A stretch of DNA of 64,000 nt. It comes from Aquanectria penicillioides (Eukaryota > Ascomycota > Sordariomycetes > Hypocreales > Nectriaceae). The position numbers were made by a program, and so were the translations under genes. The stretch lies in NCBI GenBank assembly GCA_003415625.1, contig PYIU01000003.1:2356001-2420000 (forward strand), given 5' to 3'. The notes beneath the pieces were generated by a model. That model made no database searches, was not told where the DNA came from, and saw nothing but the letters and a program-made list of their open reading frames with translations. This document shows positions 35,577-48,498 of this stretch, one piece after another; within the stretch, counting starts at the first letter, position 1; the number at the start of each line of letters is the position of its first letter.

Positions 35577-38500
35577 GGTTGTGAAGACAAGGGAGTGAAG
35601 AAACAATCGGTAAAGACGGGAGAAGTCTATGAGACTAGACAGCGATGATGACAGAGCCAAGACTGGATTTGTTGGAGATATAACGAGAGAACGGTTTCGA
35701 CAATCAGCTTCTACGCCATGCATGCAGATCGTGGAAACTAAGAAGTCTAGAAAGAAAGGCTTCCGGTATACATATTAGTTATTAGGCCGTCAAACGGTCG
35801 AGCATCGTTAAGTACCAGGAGCATCAGGCCCCCAAGTGCATTCCCGTACCCCCCCACAACCCGTGGCGGTAAGATTAGGCATGGCTCCCTTCCCTTCGCT
35901 TCCCATGCATCACCATCTCAGAGAAGCTCATCGACTACATGGGCAAGTGATGAATTGGATCTTCAGGGGATGCACCGGCCACCGGAGCGAGGCTTGGGGC
36001 GACGCTAGGGACATTGGAGGCATTGGGGAGGGGGGGGGTTACCCTGGTTCGCGATGGGGGCACTTGGGACTGTGATACGAGGGAGGAACCAGCCGGAGCC
36101 AGTCGAAAAGTCCGCCACATCCAAAAGAAACATAGAGAATCCACAGCCTTAACCGAATCTGTTCGAATGAAGGAGACATTGGTCCTTGGCACGATACGAA
36201 AACGGGCATGTTGGTTGTACTATGGTAGGTCCGCTGTTGGTGGCTTGAGGCATAATCAATGCCTAGCTTTTGTTTCTTGGAATATTCCGTCCCGTCGCCC
36301 TATGCGCCCGGCCTCCGTCCTGCAGCCTCTCGCCTGGGGAACGTTTCCGCCGTGAAGCAAGCCGGTTTCCCCTAGCTCTCTCACATTTACATGCATTTTG
36401 ATTTCTCACTTTCTTCCCCTTCCACCCCTCCTCCTCCTCGCCGAGGTTCCTTGTGATTGGGGGTTGGGGGGTACACAAACCCCTCGTGGCTCGGTAAGTG
36501 GCTGCCGTCGTTCCGGAATACCTACCTACTATGTAGTTGTGCATCTTCCAGAAGTTTTCATCTATGTACAAGTCAATACGACAATCACGCACACACACTC
36601 TCTCTCCGATTGACCGATGACTCCAGCGGTAGTGGCTGGGCGGAAATAACATCCCAGCACGTCATAAACAGCCTCATATCACGTTGGAGTCTCATTTTTA
36701 ACCAAATGGACCTAAGGCAAGGAAAGGGCTGGAATATCTGCCCGTCAGTGAGGCTATATCACTGCCGTCTTTGTTGCGTTACCCTTATCCTCTTTATAAC
36801 AACTCGGTGACTTCGGAACCGCGCGCTCCGTCCCAACTTGCATCGTCACAACCGAGATTGCTCACAGTGCAAGCTTAGTCTGCACATGCATGAGGAAAAC
36901 CCGGTGCAGGAGCTGAAAGAAAAGCTCGCAGTGGTGCTTTCGGCGGAAAACCAAGACCCTTCGACGGACCCAAGTTTGAGATGCTCAGGATCGTCGTTGG
37001 CGTCGACGGGCGAAACCGACAGCGCGCGCAATCGTGCCAGGGGTCGTCCGCTGGCTTCCGCCTCTACTAGCCCTAGGAACGCAGGATCTCTGTCCCCGTT
37101 GTCCCCGGCGCAACACCAACAAGTCAAGCTTGAAATGACCCGCAGCGTGATTTGCGGAGTCCCTTACTAACGCTGTCACTAAGAGTGTGTGGCGTATAGA
37201 GTCAGCCCCAGCCGGGCTAAGAAGCTGGCCTAGTAAGGATTCCCATCAACTCCGCGTTGTCTTAGCGTCTCAGTTTGTTGTTGCCTCTGTCTTTTTGTGA
37301 TTGTTTCTACGGCTTGCGTCCTCTTCTCTTGGTGCGCACGGAGAAAATCCGATGGAAGTGGTAATAACAAGAATAGCAGCTTGCATGGGGCACTGCTACG
37401 TACAGGGAAGTTTCAGCCCTCGGGTTCTTAGTCTTTCGCCATTTCGTCATTGACTTTGTGAAGGAAAAAAAAAGCCCCAGGCCATGGCGCCAGACATTGT
37501 CTACCCTTATCCAAGGCCCGAACCACCTACTTCACTCACCTTCACACGACATCGTTCGTCTAAAGTGCCGGTACATACCGAGCATAAGTTTGCTCCTCGC
37601 AGATGCCAGACAATATATTTCCCACTAAGCGAGTAGAGGAGGGTCGCTTCGGCAGTGAGACTGAAGTGGTCTGATATCTCTCATCTCTGGACCCTAAACC
37701 AGCATCCCCATGCGACTCTCTCCATTCTAGTTGCTCGCAAGGACCACCCTGCGGATGCTGATGCTGCCAGGATGTTCGTCCTCGCCGGCTGAAGAGCCGC
37801 AGAAGATCTGGAACGCGCATGTACGACAGATAGGATTGCAGTGCTGAGGAGGGGACGTCAAGGGAGGGGGCGCGGACCCTAATCCCCCTGGACGCATACC
37901 TCACGATCTCGGTACGGTAGAGTCGAAGAGACTAGTCAAGCAGAGGTCCGGTTGCGATCCTACCTTGAGGTCTATCTGAATCCAGTGGTGATTGCCACTG
38001 TCGAACAGCACCCCTTGTCGAGGCTTGCGTAAGGGGCGGCCTCTTAGAAAAAAGACTGGTCGGATTTTTCTCCGATCTCTCGAATGATCACCGAAGAATG
38101 TGCTCATCGTGGTTTGGCTTGTCGACGATCCGGCAACGAACGCACATGGTGACCCTGAACAAAAAAGAAAGGATTTTTTTTCTTTTTTTGAAAAAAAAAA
38201 AATCTAGCGGAGAGTGAGGCACGGATCTGATTGCCGATCTGGCCGCCATCGGGAGCGAATGCAGATGCAATCCTGCGAGGCCCAGGAGAGCACACAGATG
38301 TCCTTGTCCGAGACTCCTTGTGTCCGTTGGCCATGACCACTCCCTCGTGGATTCCACCATCTATCTACCTGGCCTATCACCAGTGCTGGTGCGGAGTAAC
38401 GGCCAACGAGAGGTATACAGATGGAGCGAGATGCTGTACGTACTGCATACAGATACTACACGTGCATACATGCGGCGATGTGAAATGACTGGGATGTCCA

Positions 38501-40926
38501 GGGTGAACCGGCTCCATGCCTTTTGATTTATCCACGACCATTCCTTTTCTCAGAGCGTGGCTTCAAAGCCGCCCAACCCCCACTGTGCAAATCCAACCCC
38601 AAAAACCCCTGCCAAGGGAGCACATGCGCGCAGGTCCAGCGTCGTACTGTCCCCTACAGCAGGCAAGGTTGGTAGCAATCTGACATGTCGTCAGGGATTG
38701 TCGATGGACGACAGCTTCATCTTGACAAAGCCACTCGTACCATTCTCACGGCGTGGTTGCAACTACCAACTCAATTCCCAGCCGTGCTCGTTCTGCAACC
38801 ACTCGTCTGAGACGATGCATGCCGCAATCACCAACTTCTCCACTGCCCGCGCTGACTAGCTCTCCAGCCGAGCACAGGAACGAAACCAAACCCTCCTCTG
38901 CACATCCCATGGGGGGGAGGGGGCCGGGGCCATTGGAAGCCCTGTGGGAGTCCTGAAGGAGTCAGCCGGATCCACTCCCCCGCCAGGCTACGAGGTAAGC
39001 GTCTCTCAACCCTATCTTCACACCAAAAAGGTGCTGGAGATACCAAGAGCCCGACAGACGAAGACACGCGCCACAGGCCCAGCGATCCTCTGGGCCGTAC
39101 GAGTAGGTACCCCGAGTACCGTAGGTAGTTGAGAGGTACTCCGTATCCGTGGGAAGAGAAGAACCTGAACTCTTGGTGAGCTATTAGACCAAAGCAGGCA
39201 AGCCGACAGAGTACCGTACCCGTCCGCTGCTATTCCCGCAAGGTAGGTAATTGATCGAGCCGAGTCTGTGCCTTGTCCGGGGCGGTCCCGGGCCATTGCC
39301 CGTTTGAATCGTAGTGGTTTGTCTGACTGATGGCTGAACACCGCGTGCTCAGACGCCATCAATCCCCAAGTCCAGATCGGCAGTTCAAGTTCAACCGACC
39401 AGCGCGCCACTCACGACAGTGTCTATTGCCACAACTTCTAACTTCTGAGACGTGGCCCCAGAGATTACGATACTGGGCCCAGATCGTATTTTGCACGGGC
39501 GCAGTCTCTCGAGCATGCGGCAGATGCTGTGGCAGCCTCATCCGTCCGGCTCTTGTGTCCAGCTTTGTTGTCCAGGTCTTGCTCGTGTCTAGCTCAACCC
39601 CACATGGCGATCAATGCTGAGTAGCTCAGCAGCATTAACTCGAGCAAACAACACATGAATACGCATCCACAAGAGCGGTGCTTTTTTGTGTGATTTTCTC
39701 TCCGCAAATGGGCATCATGCTTCTCCCCTTTTTTCCCCGTCCCTTTCCTGTTGATCCTTGGGCAAGTCTTCCTCCCAACCATTTCCGCTCCCAATCTGAT
39801 CTGCCCCAGTCGCGATGACAGCCCCCCCCCCCCCCCTGTCAAGTCACCATGTGGTCATAGGCCACCCTCATTTTGCGAGTCAGACATCTGCATCGTGAGG
39901 CTTGCTCAGCATTGTGTCACATCCCCCTAAGCCTCGTGTTGTCATCTCATCGCGTCGATCTCTTTGCCATCTCCCAAGCCTCTGGTTCCCAATCTCGGAT
40001 ACGGCAGCGTCATGAATATGCACGACCGAGGGCCTTGGCTTCTTCCCCTCACCTTTGCATTAAACACACTACCACCATGCCCCCATTATCATAGCCCACA
40101 TGTGCAGGTGAAATGGTATGTACAACCACGCGCCAGGCACGAGTAAAACCACGGCTCTGCAAATTCCGCTACGCTCCAATACGCTATCCGTCTCGCCTTG
40201 CTGCTTTAGGCCGTCGTGTTCGGCCGCCATGTGCCTACCACCTGCGGCTCCGTCTGTTCGGGATGCTCCCCCGGAATGCCAGACGAGACTTGGCTGTGGC
40301 CTTGGTTGCAATAGTGCCAATGACTAGTGAACCCGGTTCCCTAGGCAGAGGAGAGGAATGCCAGAAGCATACCGTTGACCCCGTGTCAGCTCCGAGGAAC
40401 CCTCCAGCCCCATGGCCGCCACCGGGGTACCTACATACCTACATACATGTACGTGGTTCTAGGTGCTGGTCTGTGTCGTTGGCTTGCATTTCCTTGCCTT
40501 GCCGGTCTTAAACAGACTGCATGTTCAGGGTCTACAGGGCGGAACGCCATCCAACCTCGACCACTTCCCGAGCCCACATAATATCCTTCGACGCCCCCCT
40601 CCCCTTCGCCAACGGGGTTGTTCGTTCATTCCTTTTTTCTGTCGGATCGATCCCTCGTGCATATCATACCCCGGCAGTCGGGTCTCCAGTGCACGTTGCA
40701 CAAGATCCGTGTAAATCATCTTCTCACAGCCTGAATACGCGGGATTCTTTGGTTGCAACCCGTCGTCCATTCTCAACCAGCCACCTTCTCCTAGACCATC
40801 TAGGCCATACGACGAACACACGCACATTGAGAGAGAGAGAGTGAGTGAGAGAGAAAGTGAGAGAGTGAGAGAGAGTGAGGGAGGGAGAGATAAAGCACCC
40901 ACGACGACTTACAAAGACGATTCAAC
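35577..40926. other. 5.3-kb gene-free divergent spacer
   Basis: Between the divergent tyrosinase and PTH11-like genes. It holds a C15 run (39822-39836), several TAGGTA/TACCTA motifs, one TACTCCGTA (39137) and, next to the right gene, a GA-rich tract (40829-40890). No open frame shows domains or convincing splice structure. Confidence 0.55.
40829..40890 (+). repeat. Imperfect GA-rich tract in the promoter of the PTH11-like gene
   Basis: Sixty bases of GAGA/GTGA units ending about 37 bases before the ATG at 40927. It probably lies in the 5' UTR or core promoter. Confidence 0.85.
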
Positions 40927-42389
40927 ATGGCGGACGAAACGCTCAAGTCCCAGAGCGGTATGATTCGCAATCTGAACATTGCGCTCATGGTCATCACCTC
41001 AGTTATTCTCGTCGCCAGAATAAAGGTCCGCGCGTTTATGACCAAAGCCCTGGGTGTCGACGATCTTTTGGCTGTGGTCTCCTACGTGAGTGCTCCTCGC
41101 TCATTCATTCATTCATTCACATATCTCAAGCTTCCCGGCACTAACCACGCCGTCTCATTAACCAGGCCCTTGCCATGGCCCTGTCAGCTTTGGAACTCCT
41201 CTCGGTCAAGTACGGAGCTGGGACGCCAATGGACGAGCTCTCCCAAGAGCAGATCAACAACTTCTTTTCGGTACGACCCCAGTCTAACCTCTTTGTAACC
41301 CTCCCACGCCGCTAACCAACGTGTGGTTTAGACCTTGCCCATCAATCAACTCATCTTCTTCCTTGCTAGTGGAATGGTTCGAATCTCGATCTTGGCCTTC
41401 CTTCCTCGTCTAAGCAAAGATCGTACGTCTATCAATGCTTCAAACAATTCAACGTGTCGTTGTTCTGACAATCATTCTTAGGCATCTTTTTACGCTTTGT
41501 TTGGGCAACGGGCGTCGTCACCGCCACCATCACTCTCGCCGCATTTTTCTTCGTGCTCACAGAATGCAGACCCATTGGGTAAGTGCAATCACGCTCCAAG
41601 CTATTGGCTTCGTAGGATTGGACAGTTTTGACCCTCGACGATAGCGATCTCTTCCATGCCGAAAAGCCAGACCGACAATGTATCAGCAAGGACAGGGAAG
41701 CTTATATGATGTGGTCGCACTCCATTGTTAGCATTTGTGCAGATGCCGCCCTCTTTGCCCTTCCCATCTGGGTCATCCACAGCAAAATGACATTTGGCTC
41801 CAAGGCTGTCAAGGTCATCCTAGTATTTTGCGTCGGCCTCTTTGCCATCATTACTGGTGTCGTTCGATTTGGCTTCATCGTTACTACCGATTTCTCAACC
41901 AACACGTTAGCCCCCCTGCGCCGCCCCCCTCAACGATCGTGAGGAAAGCTAACATTACTTGGCAGCACCTACAAAATGGCCCGAGTTGCTCCATGGACCG
42001 ATCTTGAGGTTCACGTTGGCTTATGGTGCGGATGCTTTCCTGCCCTGCAGCCCTTCCTCCGTCTCGTCTCCTACAAGCTCGGCCTTCGCAGCCGCCTCGA
42101 CAGCACCAACAAGAAGTCATCACGAACGGGGACTACCGCCCACTCCCGCGGCCGAGATTGGCCCGGCGCCAGTGGATACATCAAGCAGAACAGCGCCATC
42201 GACAGAGACAGGGACAGCGATGGCGCCAGCGGCAGAGTCATTGTTACTGCGGGCGATTCAACTACGGAAATCGTGGAAATGGAAGACATGGACAAGATCA
42301 AGGGTATTAGGATGCGAACAGACGTGCAAGTGAGAGTGGAAGAAGGTGTACACGTGAAAGATGTCAAGACGACTTGGCAGGCTTTATAA
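40927..42389 (+). CDS. PTH11-like (fungal rhodopsin-domain) integral membrane protein
   Basis: Seven-TM protein of the large fungal family that includes the Magnaporthe surface receptor Pth11; ligand unknown. Six exons: 40927-41085, 41166-41270, 41332-41422, 41482-41578, 41645-41905 and 41966-42389; 378 residues with all junctions in phase. Signatures are LGVDDLLAVVSY, LTECRPIGDLF, ISKDREAYMMWSHS, SICADAALFALPIWVI and APWTDLEVHVGLWCGCFPALQPF. No CFEM domain is present. The hydrophilic C-terminal tail of about 120 residues is rich in Ser, Arg and Asp and could be a signalling tail. It converges with the RTA1-type gene, stops about 490 bases apart. It has five introns where the PTH11-like half of the fusion gene at 21.8 kb has one, so the two are not recent copies. 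Confidence 0.9.
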
Positions 42390-42882
42390 GCACGCTATGA
42401 TAATTGGCGTCTCAGAGCAAGGTTCGTCATGCGATATGTTTTTTTTTCTTTTTTGGTTTTATAATATGTACATATATATATATATATCCACGGTGGGAGA
42501 CGGCAATCCCCTGTAAAGTCGAAAGACTGAGATGTATTATGCCATGCCAGGACTTAATGATAGGATACCAGAGACAAATAGCTAGTTACGATACCCAGCA
42601 CCGTAATACTCAAGCAAGAGTTCCTCCACTATCTAACATGGCGTAGTCAAATGTCAAAGAGTGTTGAGCTGTGTATCGAGTGTGTCCAATGCGAAATAAA
42701 ATCAACCAAGGACAAGAAAGAAACAAGAACAGTGCGCCAATCATCTTCTTCCATCAAGAAATATATACGAGAACAGATCTGACCATCCAGCAGCAGTTTC
42801 AGGTGTCCGTGTCCCCCCAAACTTTGATATCTGTGAACAAATGCCTTCCCTCTCGCGTTCAGCTCGTTCGTCATGTTGAATC
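42390..42882. other. Convergent 3' spacer
   Basis: Lies between the stop codons of the PTH11-like and RTA1-type genes. Contains T-rich sequence and a short TA repeat (about 42472-42487). No gene. Confidence 0.5.
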
Positions 42883-44161
42883 TCACCATAGCTGCTCGCT
42901 GTCTACCATCGCCTTTGGAGGCTGGGATTTGCGCTCTGGTCGTGCGCTGATCCTCCTCTCGTCCACCGAGGGGAGATGTGATGCATGATGTGGGCTCCGA
43001 GGGCTCGAGGGTTTCGAAGTCGGTTTGGGAGTTGGTGGCAGTCCAGGTGACCCGGCTGGGAGCTCGGGCGGGCCGACAGAATTTCTCAAGGGCCTTTGAG
43101 ACATCGGTGAGAGTTGTTTGCGGATGTTAGGGTCGTATCGGTGGTGCGTGGCATGGCCGCTCGGGTGTTGAATAGGTGGTGGGCGATGCGGACGCTTCAG
43201 CCCATGTGGTGTTGTCTCAGCCCAAGCTTCCCCAAAGATGGGGCCCGGATGGAATGCTGTCAGGATAATGGCAGCCGCGAGGGGGATGGCACCTCCGATA
43301 ATCATAAAGGCAGTCTGATTCTGAAAGAGTGTTTCAGAAACGCCGCCTGCAAACTCAACGATCCGGTAGATGGAGTAGACGATGAGCAGCGCTCCCGCAA
43401 CCTGCATCCCTGGAAATCACTGTCAACATCGACACTTTGACCCATTGAATAATGAATGACCATACCCATAATCAGCCTCTTGAAGGCCGACGAACTGTAT
43501 ACTTGATGGTGTCTTGCATCGAGGCTCCCGCGACGAGTGCTGATTCCCAGAGTAAACCAGAAATGCAGCCCGCTACATGTCAACAACATGACGGCTTGGA
43601 GAGCCAATCCAGCCGCTGTTATCTTGGCTCCTGAACTTCGCTGCATTGCCAGTTAACTGGTGTGAGTCTTTAATCGTCCAGTATTTGATTAGAGAAACCT
43701 ACGCTGACGTTGCTAGTCTCGTACGCAACAAACACGATACCAACGAGTTCAACAACGAAGGCAACGGCGATGAGGCTGCAAAATACGAGTCCTGCCACTA
43801 GAGGTTTGAAAGGGCTAATGGGTTCTCCGTAGATAGCGAGTATGTGAGGCAGGATAATGAAGATGGCCGCACTGATAAATGTTGGCCCCAGGACAGTTCC
43901 CAATAAAAAGAGGAAGAAGTAGGCCCGGCTGTCTCCCTTCGAGTGAAGCAACACTCTGCCCACGAAGCCCAAGACCTCAGCCAGCAGACCTGTGGTCAGA
44001 GTGACAGAGAACAAGGGCGTCCAGGACCGAAAGCCCAGATAAGGGACGACGAAGGAAAGGAGCGCAAAGGCAGCCAACAGGACAGCATTGCCACCCAGAT
44101 TTGGGTCGTAGGAGTAGAAGCCGCCTGGAACTGGGCATTTCGAACCACAGTCGCCTGTCAT
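42883..44161 (-). CDS. RTA1-family membrane protein (lipid-translocating exporter-like)
   Basis: Seven-TM protein of the fungal RTA1/RTM1/Rsb1 family, members of which confer resistance to toxic amphiphiles or move sphingoid bases; this one's role is inferred from family only. Exons, minus strand: 44161-43703, 43640-43466 and 43409-42883; 386 residues. The start MTGDCGSKCPVPGGFYSYDP resembles family N-termini (Y-x-Y-x-P-N-x-x-x-N), followed by EVLGFVGRVLLH, GPTFISAAIFIILPHI, AYETSN, IYRIVEFAGG and IIGGAIPLAAAIILTAFHPG. The tail of about 115 residues is Pro/Ser/His-rich and looks disordered. The open frame extends upstream of the chosen ATG to 44605, but those residues do not fit the family. 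Confidence 0.88.
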
Positions 44162-46834
44162 CGTGGTTTGTTGACAAGCAATGGGATACACTTTATCATG
44201 GCAGCTTGGCACTCGAGGCAAGGAGAGGGAACAGGCTGGGGAAGGCTGGCTCGGCCCCCTACATATAGGCACGCTAGACAACGGAGTACAGATGGGGCAG
44301 AATAAGCCATGCCAGCGTGCCAGCGGGCAGACCTGCATGTGAGGCTCTGCAGCGACTGGGCGCTTGGAAGCAAAGGAGGAAGCGGGAGGGATCAACGATG
44401 CAATGGCATTCAAGGGGCTGTCCATCCCCATGCAGGAATTCAGTCCTTGCAAGAACATTATATCTGGGGGCCAATAAAGCATAGGGCTGAGGGTGAAAAC
44501 TTGGCAACCACCAGCTCTTGGAGGGGGGGGACTGGAAAGACTTACAACCAACCAGGGTTGTTGGACCGTAAGCACAAAGTGCACAATAGGATCCAGCTCG
44601 AGCAAGTTGAACCGATGGGTTGCTCTCGGGCGAAGAACGGCCGGTCGGTCTAGACTAGAAGAGGAGGCATTTCGATCGGGCCTCCTGGTTCATCCGAGGG
44701 CAACCAGATGTGCAAGACAGCCACGGTGACAGGCTGAATGGATGCGGGACGGTCAACAGGGGACTTTGGGCATGAGATGAGCCAGGGTTAGTGGCCAGGG
44801 CAGAATGACAATCTCTTGTCTGCGGGGCAATCTCTTGACGGCAGGTTGGCAGAATTGGGGGCCACGGGTGCCAATCATAATGGCACTAGATGGGGATGGC
44901 GGCAGCTTGTACCGCGTGAAGTGGTGACATTGGGACGCGGGCCGCGAAACGGCCGCGGGCAAACGAATGTGGTTGGTTGACGAGCGCGAGGGTTGGAAGG
45001 GGGAGGAGGGTTGATGCTAGAGTCAGCACAGGCAGACATGGTCCCCCTCGTCTAGGAACGATGCGACTGGCTCGAGCAAAGCTGGCAGTATCAATGATTC
45101 AGGAATCATGGCATGATGCGGCGCCTCGTGTTGGCGCGAGTGCGCGAAGTGCGTCTGGAACCATGGTACATGGCCCCGAGGACCGCGGCACAGTCGCATG
45201 GCAAGGGCATCGAGAACAGGGCCCTTGCTGGAAGATTTCCGCCATCCAGCAGGTGTTCTGGGCCGTCGATATGCAGTTGGTTCACCACCTGCAAACCAAA
45301 GTGGGAAACAAAACGGCTGGTTGGCGGGTCTGTAGCGTCGATCTCGGACGACGGTGCCCTCTCAGAGACTTAATGCCGATCCGGTCTGGCCCGTCCTCTG
45401 GAGTGACTGGCAGTGAATCCAATGCCGACCCCGGGTTGGGGGCTGAAGACGGCTGTTGGTTGTGTCCTCTCGGCCGGGGAGTGGAGCAGAGCTGTCCTTG
45501 ATCTAGCAGGTGTCTGCCGTTGACTCGTTTATCACCAACGCCTCGTCTCGGCATCTGCAAAGCGCCCGCCAGGGCATCCAGAGGAGCACCCACGAGAACT
45601 CTCGCGGCGGGAACGCATTCTGCGCAAGGCCCTGCGCGATGGCGCTTGGGAGCCGACATGTGTGTTGATGAATGATGCTTGCTCCTTGAGACTGCCGGCC
45701 ACCCGTACCAACCACTGCACTTGGCTGCGATGCAACGCGGTCAAGCACCCGCGATACATTGACAGTACATGTACCGTACTGCGCAGCCGAGGAGACCTGC
45801 CTGCCTACCTAGGTAGGTATGCTGTAAGTATATACCGTAAGTCGGTACTCGAGGTTTATTCACAATATTGATGTCGACCAGGTAGCGGGTTTTGGCCGGC
45901 ACACACACCAAAAGTCTGCGGGGTGTTCCTTTTGAGAACCGGCAGCCGCGGAACCTTCCGTGTTGGGAGGAGAAGACAGACGAGGCGACCATGTCGAGAA
46001 AGGACAGGCAATATAGTATGCAAGAGTCAGGTGAATCAACTTGCAATCCTAGTCCTGGTTGTTTCCAAGGCGTCTATGAGACTTGCTCTTTTTGTTACTT
46101 ACTTTCCTATTTCATTTGCTGCGTGCTCCAAGCCGCGTGTTGTGCGCCCGCGTGCCCGTGCCCTGCGTGCTGCGGGCTACAACTCGCAGGGTCAGTCACA
46201 TCAATCACATCCACTCGCCACATCCCCTTGATCGAGCTTACCAGTCAAGCCTCGGACCACATCAGCCACAGCGCTCCTTGCCAAGAGTTCACAGGCTCTC
46301 TCCCTTTGTCTCTGTCTCCTCCCCTCGTCAATCGGCTGGCGCTCGACGCTATTTGCCCAGTAGGTAGGTAGGTAGGTAAAGTTAGGTTAGGTACCTAGCT
46401 AGCACTTGATTACCATGACATCAAGCCCAACGCCTCGCGCCTCACCCCGCGCGGCCCACGGCTGGGCCGTTCAACCGCCATACCAAGGCTATGATCGAGG
46501 CTCAGCGGCAAGGTGACGCAACATCTGTTCTCCGAGCATCCGACTCTCCAAAGCGTCGCATCGTGAGGACCGCGTTGCCAGACGGGCGGAGTAACCCAGC
46601 CATCACGGCATCCCTTCCCAGAATATATCGGCCTGAGAACCCCGCCTAGTGAAAAAGGGACTCGGCGCTTGGAACCAACACCCAGCACGAGCCCCAAACC
46701 CACCGGTTATTGCCGCACCCCACTGAGACAGACCGTCTTCATCGTTTTGCATCACATCGCATCGAATCATCTCATCCTACCTCCATCCCCCCTCCGTTAA
46801 TGCCCCCGGCCTCGGGCTGCTGTGATCGCCCAAC
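44162..46834. other. Intergenic between divergent RTA1 and arrestin genes
   Basis: No gene supported. It contains palindromic CTACCTAGGTAGG (about 45803-45816), a GTAG repeat merging into TTAGGTTAGGTACC (about 46360-46395), and CA/TC-rich sequence leading to the arrestin ATG. Confidence 0.5.
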
Positions 46835-48498
46835 ATGTCCCTCCGCATAGCGCTGGACAACCAGCCCGAGTTCTACACCAATCTCGACTTCATCCAGGGT
46901 CGCGTGGTCCTGGGTCTCAACCGCCCCGAGCAGATCGGCAGCATCGTCGTGAAGCTTGAGGGCGAGTCAGCTACCGCTCTGCAGGTTCCCAGCACCTACG
47001 AGCATGACCTTGGAGTCAAGACTTCCCCTAATCAGCGTCCCCCTGGCAGCATCGCCAGTGAGAATCACAAGATCCTGTACAAGCTGCAACAGGTCTTCCC
47101 GGATGAATACTACGCCAGCTCCTCCAACCCCTACGGCTCATATCCTCTGCACCCTGGCGAACATGAGTTCCCCTTCAAGTTCAAGCTGCCCATCAATAAT
47201 GCCTGCAGTGATCCTATGGCCATGTCCCAGATCGGGGGTGTCGCAAACCCCGGTGGCTTCGGTGGTGGTGGACTCTTTGGTATCGGCGGCGTCCGGGTCA
47301 TGGATGGTAGCAAGCAGCTCTACCTTCGGCACGTCACCAAAACGCTGCCCCCTTCGCTAACCGGGTATCCCATGGAGGCCGAGATCCGCTACTACATCAA
47401 AGTCACTATTCAACGTCCGGGACTCCTCAAGGAAAACTGGCGTTACCAAATCGGCCTTAAGTTTCTCCCAATCGAGCCTCCTCGATCAAAGAAGACTTCC
47501 CAAGAAGCGTTTGCTCGCCGACCCTTTGCCTTCCAGCTTCGCAGCCCACATCCAGAGAAGACGCGTAGCTCGTTCTTTGGCCTAAGAAATGATGATCCAA
47601 ACAAGTCTGATCCTGGTTCCACCTCGGACCCGGCTGCAGAACAGGACCCGGCTCCGTCTGTGGAGATCTCGGCCCGGCTTCCCCACCCTCCTGTCTTGAC
47701 TTGCAATCAACCGGTTCCGCTCCGATTGATAGCTAAGAAGCTTTCCAATAATCCTGACGAGGTTTTTCTTGTGTCCTTTCAGATCGATCTGATAGGATTC
47801 ACCGAGGTTCGTGCCGAAAATCTTCACAACAGGAAACTCAACCGCTGGGTAGTGGCTTCAACCTCAAACGTCTGCATCCCACTGACATCTTCGCCTACTG
47901 ACCCCGTGGGCAAGGAACTTGTCATCCCCGATGAGATCTGGAAGAATATGCCCCTCCCCAATACCGTAGCTCCGTCGTTTGTCACTTGCAACTTATCTCG
48001 AAGATACGAGTTGGAGATCAAGCTGGGGGTGTCATGGGGAAGACCCAAAAAGGGTGGCTCATCTAGACAAACCCAAATCATCTACCTACCTCTCCACTTC
48101 TCTCAAGTGGATGTGTTCTCTGGTATCACCCCTCCAGCTGAGCTTGTCGAGGCTGCCAGGACGAGTCGGCCAGGACGCGCCACCTTTGACAACATTCCTC
48201 CTCGACTACCGCCTAGGCACGGATCAACATCAGGGCCCTCAACTTCCAGGCCACCACAAGCTCCCCATACTCAACAACAGCAACAATCAGCTCCTCAACA
48301 ACAACCACATGACCCACTGTATCCACCCCAGCTTGCCCCGGTCAGCCTGCCCCTCCATATGACGATGCCCCGCCTAGTTATGATGAGGCTATTGCGGAAA
48401 ATTTGTCCGGGCCGTTTGATGGAATGCAGCCCCGTCCAGCATATAGCGGTGTCACAAACGAGAACGCGCCCAGTTCAATGCCACCTGAGAAGAACTAA
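46835..48498 (+). CDS. Arrestin-like ubiquitin-ligase adaptor with PY motif (frame break near the end)
   Basis: Alpha-arrestin of the ART type, which recruits the Rsp5 ubiquitin ligase to plasma-membrane transporters and triggers their endocytosis. It starts MSLRIALDNQPEFYTNLD with the N-terminal arrestin strands GRVVLGLNRPEQIGSIVVK; YPMEAEIRYYIKVTIQRPG and the C-terminal arrestin half (LRLIAKK ... FQIDLIGFTEVRAE ... RRYELEIKLGVSWG) follow. A Pro/Gln-rich tail begins about residue 440. In the printed frame the tail becomes meaningless after base 48336, but one base removed from a C run (C4 at 48336-48339 should be C5) restores GQPAPPYDDAPPSYDEAIAE, containing a PPSY ubiquitin-ligase motif, and a stop at 48498; length then is 554 residues. 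Single exon. The break is probably a consensus error. Confidence 0.87.

Noticed and set aside
36838..37170. 110-codon open frame on the plus strand
   Set aside because: Low-complexity Ser/Ala/Arg composition, an equally long antisense frame, and no recognisable feature.
44162..44605. N-terminal extension of the RTA1 open frame
   Set aside because: The added 148 residues are Pro/Cys-rich without family similarity, and the ATG at 44161 gives the normal RTA1 start.
44977..45501. 174-codon open frame on the plus strand
   Set aside because: No domain or splice context; the sequence also gives long frames on the opposite strand, as expected of GC-rich spacer.
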